A stretch of 64,000 nt of DNA from Paramesorhizobium endophyticum (lineage in GTDB: Bacteria > Pseudomonadota > Alphaproteobacteria > Rhizobiales > Rhizobiaceae), in assembly GCF_014640615.1 (NCBI RefSeq), contig NZ_BMHH01000005.1, positions 186,001 to 250,000 on the forward strand, written 5' to 3'. The notes under the pieces were generated by a model. That model did not search any database. It saw only the letters and a list, made by a program, of their open reading frames with translations, and had not been told where the DNA came from. Below, piece by piece: positions 28,044-36,244 of this stretch (the stretch's first letter is position 1; each line of letters starts with the position of its first letter). The translations under genes were made by a program, and so were the position numbers.

Positions 28044-29276
28044 ATGTACTATCAGCTTTACGAATTAAACCATGCTGCCTTGCAGCCCTACCGGGCGCTG
28101 GCGGATGCTGCGAAGCTGTTTTTCCAGAATCCGGACAATCCGATCTCGCAAAGCTCCTATGGGCGGTCCATGGCGGCGCTGATGGAGATGTTCGAGCGCA
28201 CGACGCGGCGCTATGACAAGCCGGCCTTCAATCTCGGTGAGACCCTTATCGATGGCACAGCGGTCGCCGTGACGGAGGAGATTGTCTGGCAAAAGCCGTT
28301 CTGCAATCTCATCCATTTCCGGCGCGATCTGGCGGAAGGCCATCCGCAGGCCCCGAAAATCCTGCTCGTCGCGCCGCTGTCCGGGCATTATGCAACGCTT
28401 CTGCGCGGCACGGTGGAGACGCTCCTCCCCCATGCGGATGTTCATATCACCGATTGGGTGGATGCGCGCATGGTGCCGGCGAGCGAAGGTCGGTTCGACC
28501 TCGACGATTATATCGATTACCTCATGGAGATGCTGCAACTGCTCGGCGAAAACACCCATGTCATCGCCGTCTGCCAGCCCTCCGTGCCGGTGCTGGCGGC
28601 GGTGGCGCGGATGGAGGCGTTGGGCGATCCGTGCTCCCCCGCTTCAATGACCCTTATGGGCGGCCCGATCGATACGCGGATCAACCCCACCGCCGTCAAC
28701 CGGATGGCGGCGGAAAAGGACATCGGCTGGTTCCGCGATCATGTCATCATGTCGGTGCCCTGGCCGCATCCGGGCTTCATGCGGCCGGTCTATCCCGGCT
28801 TCCTGCAGCTCTCCGGTTTCATGAGCATGAATCTCGACCGGCATATTGCGGCGCACAAGGATTTCTTCTTTCATCTCGTAAAGGATGACGGCGATTCCGC
28901 CGAGAAGCACCGCGAATTCTACGATGAATTCCTTGCAGTGATGGACATGCCGGCGGAGTTCTACCTCCAGACGGTCGAAACCGTGTTCATCCGCCACGAC
29001 CTGCCGAAGGGCGAGATGACGCATCGCGGCGAGCCGGTCGATCCTTCCGCCATCCGCAAGGCGGCGCTGATGACCGTCGAAGGCGAAAATGACGACATAT
29101 CCGGCCTCGGCCAGACGGAAGCGGCACACAGGCTCTGCACCAACATTCCAGATGAGCGGCGGAAGCATTATGTGCAGCCCAAGGTCGGGCATTATGGCGT
29201 CTTCAACGGCTCGCGGTTCCGGAATGAGATTGCGCCGCGCATCCTCAAATTCATTCAAGCAAACGACAGGGCATAG
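28044..29276 (+). CDS. phaZ: Intracellular polyhydroxyalkanoate depolymerase
   Basis: This 410-residue cytoplasmic enzyme breaks down stored poly-3-hydroxybutyrate. It matches the PHB depolymerase family of rhizobia: the N-terminus MYYQLYELNHAALQPYRALA, the DVHITDWVDARMVP region, and the nucleophile segment VIAVCQPSVPVLAA, in which a cysteine takes the place of the lipase-box serine. There is a late histidine in QPKVGHYGVFNGSRF. No signal peptide is seen. A strong terminator follows. It is divergent from the GNAT/RimK pair. Confidence 0.92.
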   Translation: MYYQLYELNHAALQPYRALADAAKLFFQNPDNPISQSSYGRSMAALMEMFERTTRRYDKPAFNLGETLIDGTAVAVTEEIVWQKPFCNLIHFRRDLAEGHPQAPKILLVAPLSGHYATLLRGTVETLLPHADVHITDWVDARMVPASEGRFDLDDYIDYLMEMLQLLGENTHVIAVCQPSVPVLAAVARMEALGDPCSPASMTLMGGPIDTRINPTAVNRMAAEKDIGWFRDHVIMSVPWPHPGFMRPVYPGFLQLSGFMSMNLDRHIAAHKDFFFHLVKDDGDSAEKHREFYDEFLAVMDMPAEFYLQTVETVFIRHDLPKGEMTHRGEPVDPSAIRKAALMTVEGENDDISGLGQTEAAHRLCTNIPDERRKHYVQPKVGHYGVFNGSRFRNEIAPRILKFIQANDRA

Positions 29277-29343
29277 AGCCGCGCCATAAGGATCGCGCCG
29301 GGCAAGACCTGCCGCATTTCGCGCGCCACCACCCCCATCGTCC

Positions 29344-29402
29344 GCCTAAAGCGCGTTGCGTTTAATCGCACCCGTGCAACGCGCTTTAGGCTTTTGTTTT
29401 TT
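29344..29402 (+). terminator. Rho-independent terminator after phaZ
   Basis: GCCTAAAGCGCGTTGC (29344-29359) pairs perfectly with GCAACGCGCTTTAGGC (29376-29391) and is followed by a T-rich run of 11 bases. Confidence 0.85.
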
Positions 29403-29403
29403 A

Positions 29404-29450
29404 AGCATGTCTTCGCCCAAAACCGGTTCCCACTTTTGGGAGACATGCTT
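29404..29450. repeat. CCAAAACCGG-type palindromic repeat
   Basis: AGCATGTC and GACATGCT ends with inner CCCAAAA and TTTTGGG arms around CCGGTTCCCAC; same family as 126-174 and 47997-48042. Confidence 0.8.
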
Positions 29451-29546
29451 TAGGTTGCAATCCCCACACCCCTCGCGCCTTAACCATAAATGTAATTGAA
29501 TTGTTAAGTATTGGCATTTCGAATTGACTCAACTCCGTTTCAACTT

Positions 29547-29562
29547 TTAACGTTTTGTTAAC
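29547..29562 (+). promoter_or_regulatory. Perfect CtrA-type box TTAA-N7-TTAAC
   Basis: TTAA-CGTTTTG-TTAAC matches the full binding site of the alphaproteobacterial cell-cycle regulator CtrA. It lies 27 bases before the ATG of the BTLCP gene in an A/T-rich stretch. Confidence 0.5.
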
Positions 29563-29589
29563 GATTAGAAGTGCGGCGGAGTGTTGTGT

Positions 29590-30204
29590 ATGTCGAGGGG
29601 CGTGGTGTCTTGGGGGGCGGTCTGTGCGGTCATGCTCGGCGCGCTTTTTTCTTTTTCCTCTTCGGCCCTCGCGGCGTCCGACGATTTCATGCGCATCGGG
29701 GGGCTGACCTCGCAGCCCATCGGCCATTACGAGCTCTGCAAGCGCCTGCCGCTCGAATGCGCATACCGCTCGGAAAACACCGCGCCGTTGAAGCTTAGCC
29801 GTGAGATGTGGGGCCAGCTCGTTGCCGTCAACGCCTCGGTCAACGAGCGGATCAAGCCGATGACCGACAAGGAAATCTACGGCAAGGAAGAGTACTGGGC
29901 CTATCCGACCGTGTTCGGCGATTGCGAGGATTATGTGCTCCTCAAGCGCAAGGAACTGGCACAGGCCGGCATTCCGCTTTCCGACCTGCTGATCACCGTG
30001 GTTCGCAAGCGCGACGGCGAGGGCCACGCGGTTCTGACCGTGCGCACCGACCGGGGCGATTTCGTCCTCGACAATCTCGCCGACGAAGTCAAAATCTGGT
30101 CCGAGACGAGCTATACCTATCTGAAGCGCCAGGCGGCGAACAATAGCGGCCGCTGGGTCAGCATCGAAGCCCCGAGCAATCTGCTGGTTGGCTCGGTGGA
30201 ATAG
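29590..30204 (+). CDS. Transglutaminase-like cysteine proteinase (BTLCP, C93 family)
   Basis: The 204-residue secreted protein has a signal peptide (about residues 1-29, to SSALA). A BTLCP domain follows with the catalytic cysteine in FGDCEDYVLLKRKELAQAG, the histidine in GEGHAVLTVRTDRGDFVLDN, and the aspartate in the same strand. C93 proteins such as LapG cut surface adhesins, and many rhizobial ones remain unassigned. No LapA-type adhesin or LapD gene is in the window. The ATG at 29590 gives a clean signal peptide; a GTG three codons upstream is also possible. A CtrA-type box lies just upstream. Confidence 0.88.
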   Translation: MSRGVVSWGAVCAVMLGALFSFSSSALAASDDFMRIGGLTSQPIGHYELCKRLPLECAYRSENTAPLKLSREMWGQLVAVNASVNERIKPMTDKEIYGKEEYWAYPTVFGDCEDYVLLKRKELAQAGIPLSDLLITVVRKRDGEGHAVLTVRTDRGDFVLDNLADEVKIWSETSYTYLKRQAANNSGRWVSIEAPSNLLVGSVE

Positions 30205-30212
30205 CGGGTAGA

Positions 30213-30775
30213 ATATTTAGAGCGGTTCTTGCCTGATGGAATCGCCAAGCTCCCTCGCGCTGGCTACTGTGGCGTTGCACACCCCTTTACCCCATGGTGA
30301 GGTGCCGACATTGAGCCTCTCGAAGAGCCTCGAGCGGGTCGCGCTTAATCGTATCCATTGGCTCGCTCTAGATTCTTAGTTTGTCGCATTGTCGCGGTCG
30401 TTAAATGAGGCCATTTAACTGCGAAATGCTTTCGAACCACGGAGGCGAGGGGCGCGCAGTTGTTTCCGTCTAAAAATGAAATGCTCTGAAGCATTTCATT
30501 TTTAGACGGAAACGGTCGCGTAATCGTCCTCGTTGAGTCAGTACAGCTGTTGAGGCATGGATTCCTGTGACAAGCACAGGAATGACGGGGTGGAGATGTT
30601 TCTGCGCTATCAAGGACCGCTCTTGCCAAGCGAAAAGGTCGGAGAAGGGCCGCCAACAGCTAAGCAGCCGTCATTCCTGTGCTTGTCACAGGAATCCATG
30701 CCTCTCCCGCTCCACTACAGCAACGGTGCCAAATGGCATCCAAGCGATTCCATCAAAACGTGAACCGCTCTAAAG
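30213..30775. repeat. Composite repeat element of about 560 bp
   Basis: The left end TTTAGAGCGGTTCTTGCC is followed by TGATGGAATCGCCAAGC. The right end is the inverted form (CCAAGCGATTCCATCAAAAC, then GTGAACCGCTCTAAA). Inside are a perfect 24-bp palindrome (30462-30513) and two inverted copies of ATTCCTGTGACAAGCACAGG (30566 and 30670). No open frame is convincing. The right end cuts the vapC-like fragment. A similar-ended element lies at 37105-37335. Confidence 0.7.
30462..30513. repeat. Perfect 24-bp inverted repeat inside the composite element
   Basis: The left arm starts GTTTCCGTCTAAAAATG at 30462 and ends ATGCT at 30485. A 4-base loop, CTGA, separates it from the exact complement, 30490-30513. 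Confidence 0.9.
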
Positions 30776-30832
30776 AAATGCCGGTTCGTTCAGAGCGATA
30801 GCGACGATCACCGGAGTGTCAACCGCTATCAT
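30770..30832 (-). pseudogene. vapC-like toxin fragment, 5' end only
   Basis: From ATG 30832 the reverse strand reads MIAVDTPVIVAIALNEPAFL and then stops. This is the first strand and catalytic aspartate of a PIN-domain VapC toxin (usually 125-140 residues). The stop codon TAG is supplied by the end of the composite repeat, so the toxin is cut after about 19 residues and inactive. The rest of the PIN domain is not found nearby. Confidence 0.65.
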
Positions 30833-31023
30833 AGCGGCAGGCCGTATTGCCAAGTCCCACGCCGCATCGATGGACTGGTGATGCTTCGCTTCTCCAAGCT
30901 CAATGGCATAATGCTCCAGCGCCTGCTCGATGAGCCGGTTCAGCGGCAACCCCGTGCGGCGCGCCAGCGCTTCGGCCAGTTCCTTGGCCTTGGCGCTTGG
31001 ATGGCCAATTGCGGCTCGGTCAT
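30833..31023 (-). pseudogene. vapB-like antitoxin with a frameshift
   Basis: The ATG at 31023 opens MTEPQLAIQAP in one frame. The following KAKELAEALARRTGLPLNR and LIEQALEHYAIELGEAK, a typical VapB ribbon/helix antitoxin sequence, is in another frame. Loss of one base near 30992-30996 (GCGCC before AAGGCCAAGG) explains the break. The frame then runs without a stop into the vapC fragment. It is probably a decayed type II toxin-antitoxin operon. Confidence 0.6.
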
Positions 31024-31096
31024 CTCGATTGCTTCGCTCCGGCTTCGACCCAAAATATAATCCTCCCGTATAGATGCCTACAACGCCTCCCATAAC

Positions 31097-32629
31097 TCAC
31101 GCCGTCGCCATGATCCTGTCCCCGCTCATGCGGTAGGCGATGGCTTCGGCGAGGTGGAGGCGGCCGACCTTATCCGCGCCGTCGAGATCGGCGAGGGTGC
31201 GGGCCACTTTCAGGATGCGGTGATAGGCACGGGCGGAGAATTTCATCTGCTCGCTGGCCTCGCGTAAAAGCGCCAGTCCGCCTGAATCGGGCGCGGCGAC
31301 CTCTTCGATGAGCGCGGCGGAGCAATGGGCGTTGGTCGTGATGTGCGGCAAGCCAAGGGTTTCGTAACGGCGCTTCTGGACAGCGCGGGCGCGCGCCACC
31401 CGCTCCGCAACGGCCTTGCTGCTCTCGGCTTGCGAAGGGCGGATGAGATCGGCGGCGGAAACGGCGGGCACTTCGATGCGCAGATCGATGCGGTCGAGCA
31501 GCGGGCCGGATATGCGCGCCTGGTAATCGGCCTGGCAGCGCGGGCCGCGTGCGCAGCGATGCCCCGGCTCGCCCGCCATGCCGCAGCGGCACGGGTTCAT
31601 CGCGGCGATCAGCTGGATCTGGGCCGGATAGCTGACACGGTGATTGACGCGGGCGATCATGCATTCGCCGGTTTCGAGCGGCTGGCGGAGCGAATCGAGC
31701 ACCTGCGGCGTGAACTCCGGGAATTCATCGAGAAAGAGTACTCCATTATGGGCGAGCGACACCTCTCCCGGCTTGGCCCTGATGCCGCCGCCGACCATCG
31801 CCGCCATGGAAGCGGAATGGTGCGGCGCGCGAAAGGGGCGGCGGTCGGAGAGTTTGCCGCCAGCGAGTTCCCCGGCGATGGAGGCGATCATCGAGACATC
31901 GAGGAGCTCGCGCGGCGAAAGCGGCGGCAGAATGGAGGGCAGGCGCTGCGCCAGCATCGACTTGCCCGAGCCGGGCGGGCCGACGAGAAGCAGGTTGTGA
32001 TTGCCCGCGGCGGCGACTTCCAGCGCGCGCTTTGCCGTCTCCTGCCCCTTGATATCAGCGAGGTCAGGCAGGTTGTCGGCTTTCAGCCGCATCGCCGGTT
32101 CGGGACGGGAGAGCACCTGTGTGCCGCGAAAATGATTGGCGAGCGCGATGAGGCTGCGCGGCGCGAGGATTTCGATCTCCGCGCCCGCCCAGGCCGCCTC
32201 TGGTCCGCAGGCATGCGGGCAGATCAGCCCCTTATCCTGCCGGTTGGCGCCGATGGCGGCGGGCAGGACACCGGCCACGGCGCTGATCGTGCCATCGAGG
32301 GAGAGCTCGCCCAGCACGACGAAGGATTGCAGCGCATCGCCCGGAAGCGCGCCCAGCGCCGCCATCAGGCCGACGGCGATGGGCAGATCGTAATGGGAGC
32401 CTTCCTTGGGCAAGTCGGCGGGCGCGAGATTGATCGTCACCCGCTTGGGCGGCATCGAGAGGCCGGAGGCATGGAGCGCCGCCTGCACCCGTTCGCGGCT
32501 TTCGGCCACCGCCTTGTCGGGGAGGCCGACGATGGACATGCCCATCTTGCCCGGCGCGATCATCACCTGCACATCGACGGGGACCGCCTCGATCCCCTGA
32601 AACGCCACGGTGCTGACCCGCGATACCAT
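31097..32629 (-). CDS. comM: YifB/ComM-family Mg-chelatase-like AAA+ ATPase
   Basis: This 510-residue AAA+ protein has an N-terminal Lon-like domain (VSRVSTVAFQGIEAVPVDVQV). A central ATPase follows with Walker A VGPPGSGKSMLAQR (about residues 215-228) and Walker B GVLFLDEFPEF, then a cysteine cluster (CRCGMAGEPGHRCARGPRC) and a C-terminal helical domain ending AEAIAYR. ComM is a helicase that helps branch migration during natural transformation, and the gene is widespread in non-competent bacteria. The start at 32629 removes five residues of the longer frame and follows a GGGGCGGGG run. Confidence 0.92.
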   Translation of the reverse strand: MVSRVSTVAFQGIEAVPVDVQVMIAPGKMGMSIVGLPDKAVAESRERVQAALHASGLSMPPKRVTINLAPADLPKEGSHYDLPIAVGLMAALGALPGDALQSFVVLGELSLDGTISAVAGVLPAAIGANRQDKGLICPHACGPEAAWAGAEIEILAPRSLIALANHFRGTQVLSRPEPAMRLKADNLPDLADIKGQETAKRALEVAAAGNHNLLLVGPPGSGKSMLAQRLPSILPPLSPRELLDVSMIASIAGELAGGKLSDRRPFRAPHHSASMAAMVGGGIRAKPGEVSLAHNGVLFLDEFPEFTPQVLDSLRQPLETGECMIARVNHRVSYPAQIQLIAAMNPCRCGMAGEPGHRCARGPRCQADYQARISGPLLDRIDLRIEVPAVSAADLIRPSQAESSKAVAERVARARAVQKRRYETLGLPHITTNAHCSAALIEEVAAPDSGGLALLREASEQMKFSARAYHRILKVARTLADLDGADKVGRLHLAEAIAYRMSGDRIMATA

Positions 32630-32760
32630 ATCCCCGCCCCTCAATTCATGCCCAAGACAAGCTAAGCACAGATCAGCGGGGCGAACAAGAACGTTTATAG
32701 AACGGTTGGTTTTATAAGCATGGTCTTATTCAAGAGGCTGCAAAGATCACTGCCTTATAC

Positions 32761-33702
32761 TCACCGTCGCTTGGCCTCCACGCAATCCCAGAACAGGCTG
32801 GCAATATCTGCGCCGCCGAATCGCTTGATTTCGCGGATGCCAGTGGGCGATGTGACGTTGATCTCGGTCAGATAATTGCCGATGACGTCGATGCCGACGA
32901 GGATGAAGCCGCGCTCGCGCAGCGAGGGGCCGATGCGGGCGCAAATCTCGCGGTCGCGCTCCGTCAGCTCCGACGCCTCGGCCCGTCCGCCGACATGCAT
33001 GTTGGAGCGGGCGTCGTGCTCGGCAGGGACGCGGTTGATCGCCCCCACCGGCTCGCCGTCGATGAGGATGATGCGCTTGTCGCCAGCGCGCACATCCTTC
33101 AGATAACGCTGGGCGATGAACGGCTCGCGATACATCTGCGCGAACATCTCCAGCAGAGAGGCGAGGTTGCGGTCGCCATTCTGGAGATGGAACACGCCCG
33201 CGCCGCCATTGCCGTAAAGCGGCTTGATGATGATGTCGCCGAATTCGCGGCGGAAGGCCGCTACCTCCTGCGGGTCCTTGGTGATCAGCGTCTCCGGCAT
33301 CAGGTCGGGGAATTCGGTGACGAAGATCTTTTCCGGGCTGTTGCGCACCCACATGGGGTCGTTGACGACAAGCGTCTTCGGGTGGATGCGCTCGAGCAGA
33401 TGGGTGGTGGTGATGTAATTCATGTCGAAGGGCGGGTCCTGGCGCAGCAGCACCACATCCATGTCCGAGAGGTCGCGGCGCTCCGGCGTCCCGAGCGTGA
33501 AATGATCGCCCTCGATATCGCGCACCTGCAGCGGCTCGATCTGCGCGCTGACGATGCCGTCGCGCAGCGACAGGCGATCCGGCGTATAATGATAAAGCGT
33601 GTGGCCGCGCCGCGCCGCTTCCAGGCAGAGTGCAAAGGTGGTGTCGCCGGCGATCCGGATGGAGCGGATATGGTCCATCTGGACCGCGATTTTCAATGCC
33701 AT
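32761..33702 (-). CDS. gshB: Glutathione synthetase
   Basis: GshB ligates gamma-glutamylcysteine and glycine. The 313-residue ATP-grasp protein shows the N-terminal [20 protein letters not shown], the typical [35 protein letters not shown], the ATP-grasp segment [15 protein letters not shown], and the C-terminal [20 protein letters not shown]. It is on the same strand as comM with a 131-bp gap, so it may have its own transcript. Confidence 0.96.
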   Translation of the reverse strand: MALKIAVQMDHIRSIRIAGDTTFALCLEAARRGHTLYHYTPDRLSLRDGIVSAQIEPLQVRDIEGDHFTLGTPERRDLSDMDVVLLRQDPPFDMNYITTTHLLERIHPKTLVVNDPMWVRNSPEKIFVTEFPDLMPETLITKDPQEVAAFRREFGDIIIKPLYGNGGAGVFHLQNGDRNLASLLEMFAQMYREPFIAQRYLKDVRAGDKRIILIDGEPVGAINRVPAEHDARSNMHVGGRAEASELTERDREICARIGPSLRERGFILVGIDVIGNYLTEINVTSPTGIREIKRFGGADIASLFWDCVEAKRR

Positions 33703-33791
33703 TGTTGTCCTCGATGCTTTCGCGATTCGTTATGCTCGAAATGGCCCACAAACTGCCACCGGTACAATCACGATAACAGGAAATTTTATTC

Positions 33792-33806
33792 ATCATACTA
33801 TACGAT
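33792..33806. promoter_or_regulatory. Imperfect inverted repeat upstream of the galactonate-type operon
   Basis: ATCATA-CTA-TACGAT is a 15-base dyad with one mismatch, resembling sites of GntR-type regulators. It lies 73 bases before the SDR start; no regulator gene is adjacent. Confidence 0.25.
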
Positions 33807-33878
33807 TTGGCTGAAACACGCTAAGCCTCCCACCAACCAAAAGCCTAGCAACTCATACCCATTGCGGGAGGATTTCTT

Positions 33879-34646
33879 ATGCTGCCATCGACCGTGTTTC
33901 CCGACCTGAAGGACCGCTCCGTCCTGATTACCGGCGGCGGCTCCGGCATCGGCGCGTCGCTGACGGAAGGTTTCGTCAGCCAAGGCGCGAAAGTTGCCTT
34001 CATCGACATCGCGGAAGCACCGTCGCGGGAGCTGACCGAGCGTCTGGAAAAGACCTATGGCAACCGCCCGCTCTATCTGAACACCGATCTGCGCGACATC
34101 GAGGCGCTGCGCAAGGCTGTCGCCGAAGCGGAAGCGGCCCATGGCGCGATCACCGTGCTCATCAACAATGCCGCCTGGGACGACCGTCACGAAATCGAAG
34201 CGGTGACCGAGGATTACTGGAACCTGAACCAGTCGATCAATCTGCGCCCGCAATTCTTCGCGGTGCAGGCGGTGCTGCCGGGCATGCGCAAAGCGGGCGG
34301 CGGGGCGATCGTCAACTTCACCTCCGTCTCCTTCATGATGAATCAAGGGGATCTCCCGGTCTATACCGCTGCCAAGGCGGGGGTTATCGGCCTCACCAAG
34401 GGTCTCGCCGGGCGGCTTGGCGTAGATAAAATCCGCGTCAACGCGATTGCGCCCGGCTGGGTGATGACCGAACGCCAGAAGCAGCTCTGGGCGACCCCGG
34501 AAGGCATGAAGGCGCATGTCGGCAAGCAGTCGCTCAAGGAAGAGATCCAGCCGGACGACATGGTCGGCCCGTGCCTGTTCCTCGCTTCCGACGCCGCACG
34601 GATGCTGACGGCGCAGACGATCATCGTCGACGGGGGCTGTCTGTGA
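33879..34646 (+). CDS. SDR oxidoreductase, probable sugar dehydrogenase
   Basis: This 255-residue short-chain dehydrogenase has the NAD(P) loop TGGGSGIGASL, the NAA motif (VLINNAAWDD), the catalytic serine in FTSVSFM and YTAAK (Tyr/Lys). As first gene of an operon with dgoK, dgoA and an SMP-30 lactonase it most likely oxidises galactose (or a related aldose) to the lactone. This is inferred from context, since SDR sequence alone does not fix the substrate. The ATG at 33879 follows GGGAGGATTTCTT. Its stop overlaps the dgoK start. Confidence 0.8.
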   Translation: MLPSTVFPDLKDRSVLITGGGSGIGASLTEGFVSQGAKVAFIDIAEAPSRELTERLEKTYGNRPLYLNTDLRDIEALRKAVAEAEAAHGAITVLINNAAWDDRHEIEAVTEDYWNLNQSINLRPQFFAVQAVLPGMRKAGGGAIVNFTSVSFMMNQGDLPVYTAAKAGVIGLTKGLAGRLGVDKIRVNAIAPGWVMTERQKQLWATPEGMKAHVGKQSLKEEIQPDDMVGPCLFLASDAARMLTAQTIIVDGGCL

Positions 34647-35569
34647 GCCAAACGTCCGCCTTTGCCGGGGCCGATTGGGGCACGAGCCGCTTCCGGCTCT
34701 GGCTCATGGACCGCGAGGGCCATGTGCTGACTGAGGCGCGCGCCGATGACGGACTCGACGCCTCGCGCGCCAAGGGCTTCGCCAATGTGCTGGAAGGCCA
34801 TCTTTCCGCGCTTGGCGCTCCCGATGGCCTGCCGGTCGTGATCTGCGGCATGGCCGGGTCGCGGCAGGGCTGGGTGGAAGCGCCCTATGTGGACGTGCCC
34901 GCCGATCCCGAGACCATCCTCGCGGCGGCGGCACGCATTCCCGATGCAAGCCGCGATATCCGTATCGTGCCGGGGCTGGCTAGCCAAGGCGCAAAGCCCA
35001 ATGTCATGCGCGGCGAGGAAACCCAGCTTCTCGGCCTCGTCCATGGCAAGCCGGGCTTTACCGGCCTCGTCGCAATGCCCGGCACCCATTCCAAATGGGT
35101 CTCTCTGGACGGCGGCAGGGTTTCGGGTTTCTCGACCTATCTGACCGGCGAGCTTTATGCGCTGCTCGCCGGGCAGTCGATCCTGCGCCATTCCATCGGC
35201 GCTGGAGCCGAGAATGTCGATGCGGACCAGCCGGGGTTTGAGGAAGGTCTAACTCAGGCGCTCACTCCCGGTTTCAGCCTGCTGGGCACGCTCTTCGAAA
35301 TCCGCGCCGCCATGCTGCTTAACGGGCAGAGCGAGGCGGAAGCCGCGGCGAAGCTATCCGGCCTGGTGATCGGCTCCGAAGCGGCGGATGCGCGGACGAA
35401 GGCTCCTGCCGGGCTCAAGACGGTGCAGCTCGTCGCCTCGGGACGCATGGAGCGGCTTTACCGCAAAGCGCTTGGGCACGCAGGGTTTGACTGCGAGACG
35501 GTCGATGCCGACGACGCGGTGAGAAAAGGCTTACATGCCGCCGCTTCTGGACTATGGTTCCAAACCTGA
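34643..35569 (+). CDS. dgoK: 2-dehydro-3-deoxygalactonokinase
   Basis: DgoK phosphorylates 2-keto-3-deoxygalactonate. The 308-residue protein has the family N-terminus FAGADWGTSRFRLWLMDREG (phosphate loop), a central EETQLLGLV and VAMPGTHSKWVSL, and a late VASGRMERLYRKAL. The GTG at 34643 overlaps the SDR stop (GTGA), indicating translational coupling; the longer upstream frame is inside the SDR gene. Confidence 0.92.
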   Translation: MSQTSAFAGADWGTSRFRLWLMDREGHVLTEARADDGLDASRAKGFANVLEGHLSALGAPDGLPVVICGMAGSRQGWVEAPYVDVPADPETILAAAARIPDASRDIRIVPGLASQGAKPNVMRGEETQLLGLVHGKPGFTGLVAMPGTHSKWVSLDGGRVSGFSTYLTGELYALLAGQSILRHSIGAGAENVDADQPGFEEGLTQALTPGFSLLGTLFEIRAAMLLNGQSEAEAAAKLSGLVIGSEAADARTKAPAGLKTVQLVASGRMERLYRKALGHAGFDCETVDADDAVRKGLHAAASGLWFQT

Positions 35570-35593
35570 ACGCCTGATCGAGGAGATACCGAC

Positions 35594-36244
35594 ATGACAT
35601 ACGCTCCCCCCGTTGCATGGCCGAAATTGAAGCGCGATCTCGTCGCCATCCTGCGCGGGATCAAGCCGGAAGAGGCGCTCGCCATCGGGCAGGCCCTCGC
35701 CGAAGCAGGTTTCGAGGCCATCGAAGTGCCGCTCAATTCGCCGGAGCCGTTCCACTCCATCGAGACGATGGCGAAGGCGCTGCCGGATGTGCTTGTCGGC
35801 GCGGGCACGGTGCTCGACCCCGCCGATGTCGCCCGGCTTCACGATGCGGGCGGACGGCTGATGGTAAGCCCGAATGTCGAGCCGGAGGTTATCCGCGCCG
35901 CTTCCGCCAAGGGCATGGTGACGATGCCGGGTGTCTTCACGCCGACGGAAGCGCTCGCGGCCTGCAAGGCAGGGGCATCGGGGCTCAAATTCTTCCCGGC
36001 CAGCGTGCTGGGACCTGACGGCATCAAGGCAATCAGCACCGTTCTGCCGAAGGGTGTCGTCATCGGCGCGGTGGGCGGCGTTACCGAAGGCGAGTTCGCC
36101 GCCTATGCGGAGGTGGGCATTCGCACCTTCGGCCTCGGCTCCAGCCTTTACAAGCCGGGCATGACCGTTGCGGACGTGAAGGAGCGGGCGTGGATGGCGG
36201 TTTCCGGCTATGATTCGGTCTTCTACGGAAAGAGCTACGCATGA
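35594..36244 (+). CDS. dgoA: 2-dehydro-3-deoxy-6-phosphogalactonate aldolase
   Basis: This 216-residue class I aldolase of the KDPG/KDPGal family splits the product of DgoK into pyruvate and glyceraldehyde-3-phosphate. Motifs include VAILRGIKPEEA, the catalytic glutamate in FEAIEVPLNSP, VGAGTVLDP, and the Schiff-base lysine in ASGLKFFPAS. It lies 24 bp after dgoK and overlaps the lactonase gene by 4 bp. Confidence 0.94.
   Translation: MTYAPPVAWPKLKRDLVAILRGIKPEEALAIGQALAEAGFEAIEVPLNSPEPFHSIETMAKALPDVLVGAGTVLDPADVARLHDAGGRLMVSPNVEPEVIRAASAKGMVTMPGVFTPTEALAACKAGASGLKFFPASVLGPDGIKAISTVLPKGVVIGAVGGVTEGEFAAYAEVGIRTFGLGSSLYKPGMTVADVKERAWMAVSGYDSVFYGKSYA

Noticed and set aside
30205-30769. Small open frames inside the composite repeat
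   Set aside because: They consist of repeat DNA read on both strands, with no ribosome binding sites and no protein similarity that I recognise.
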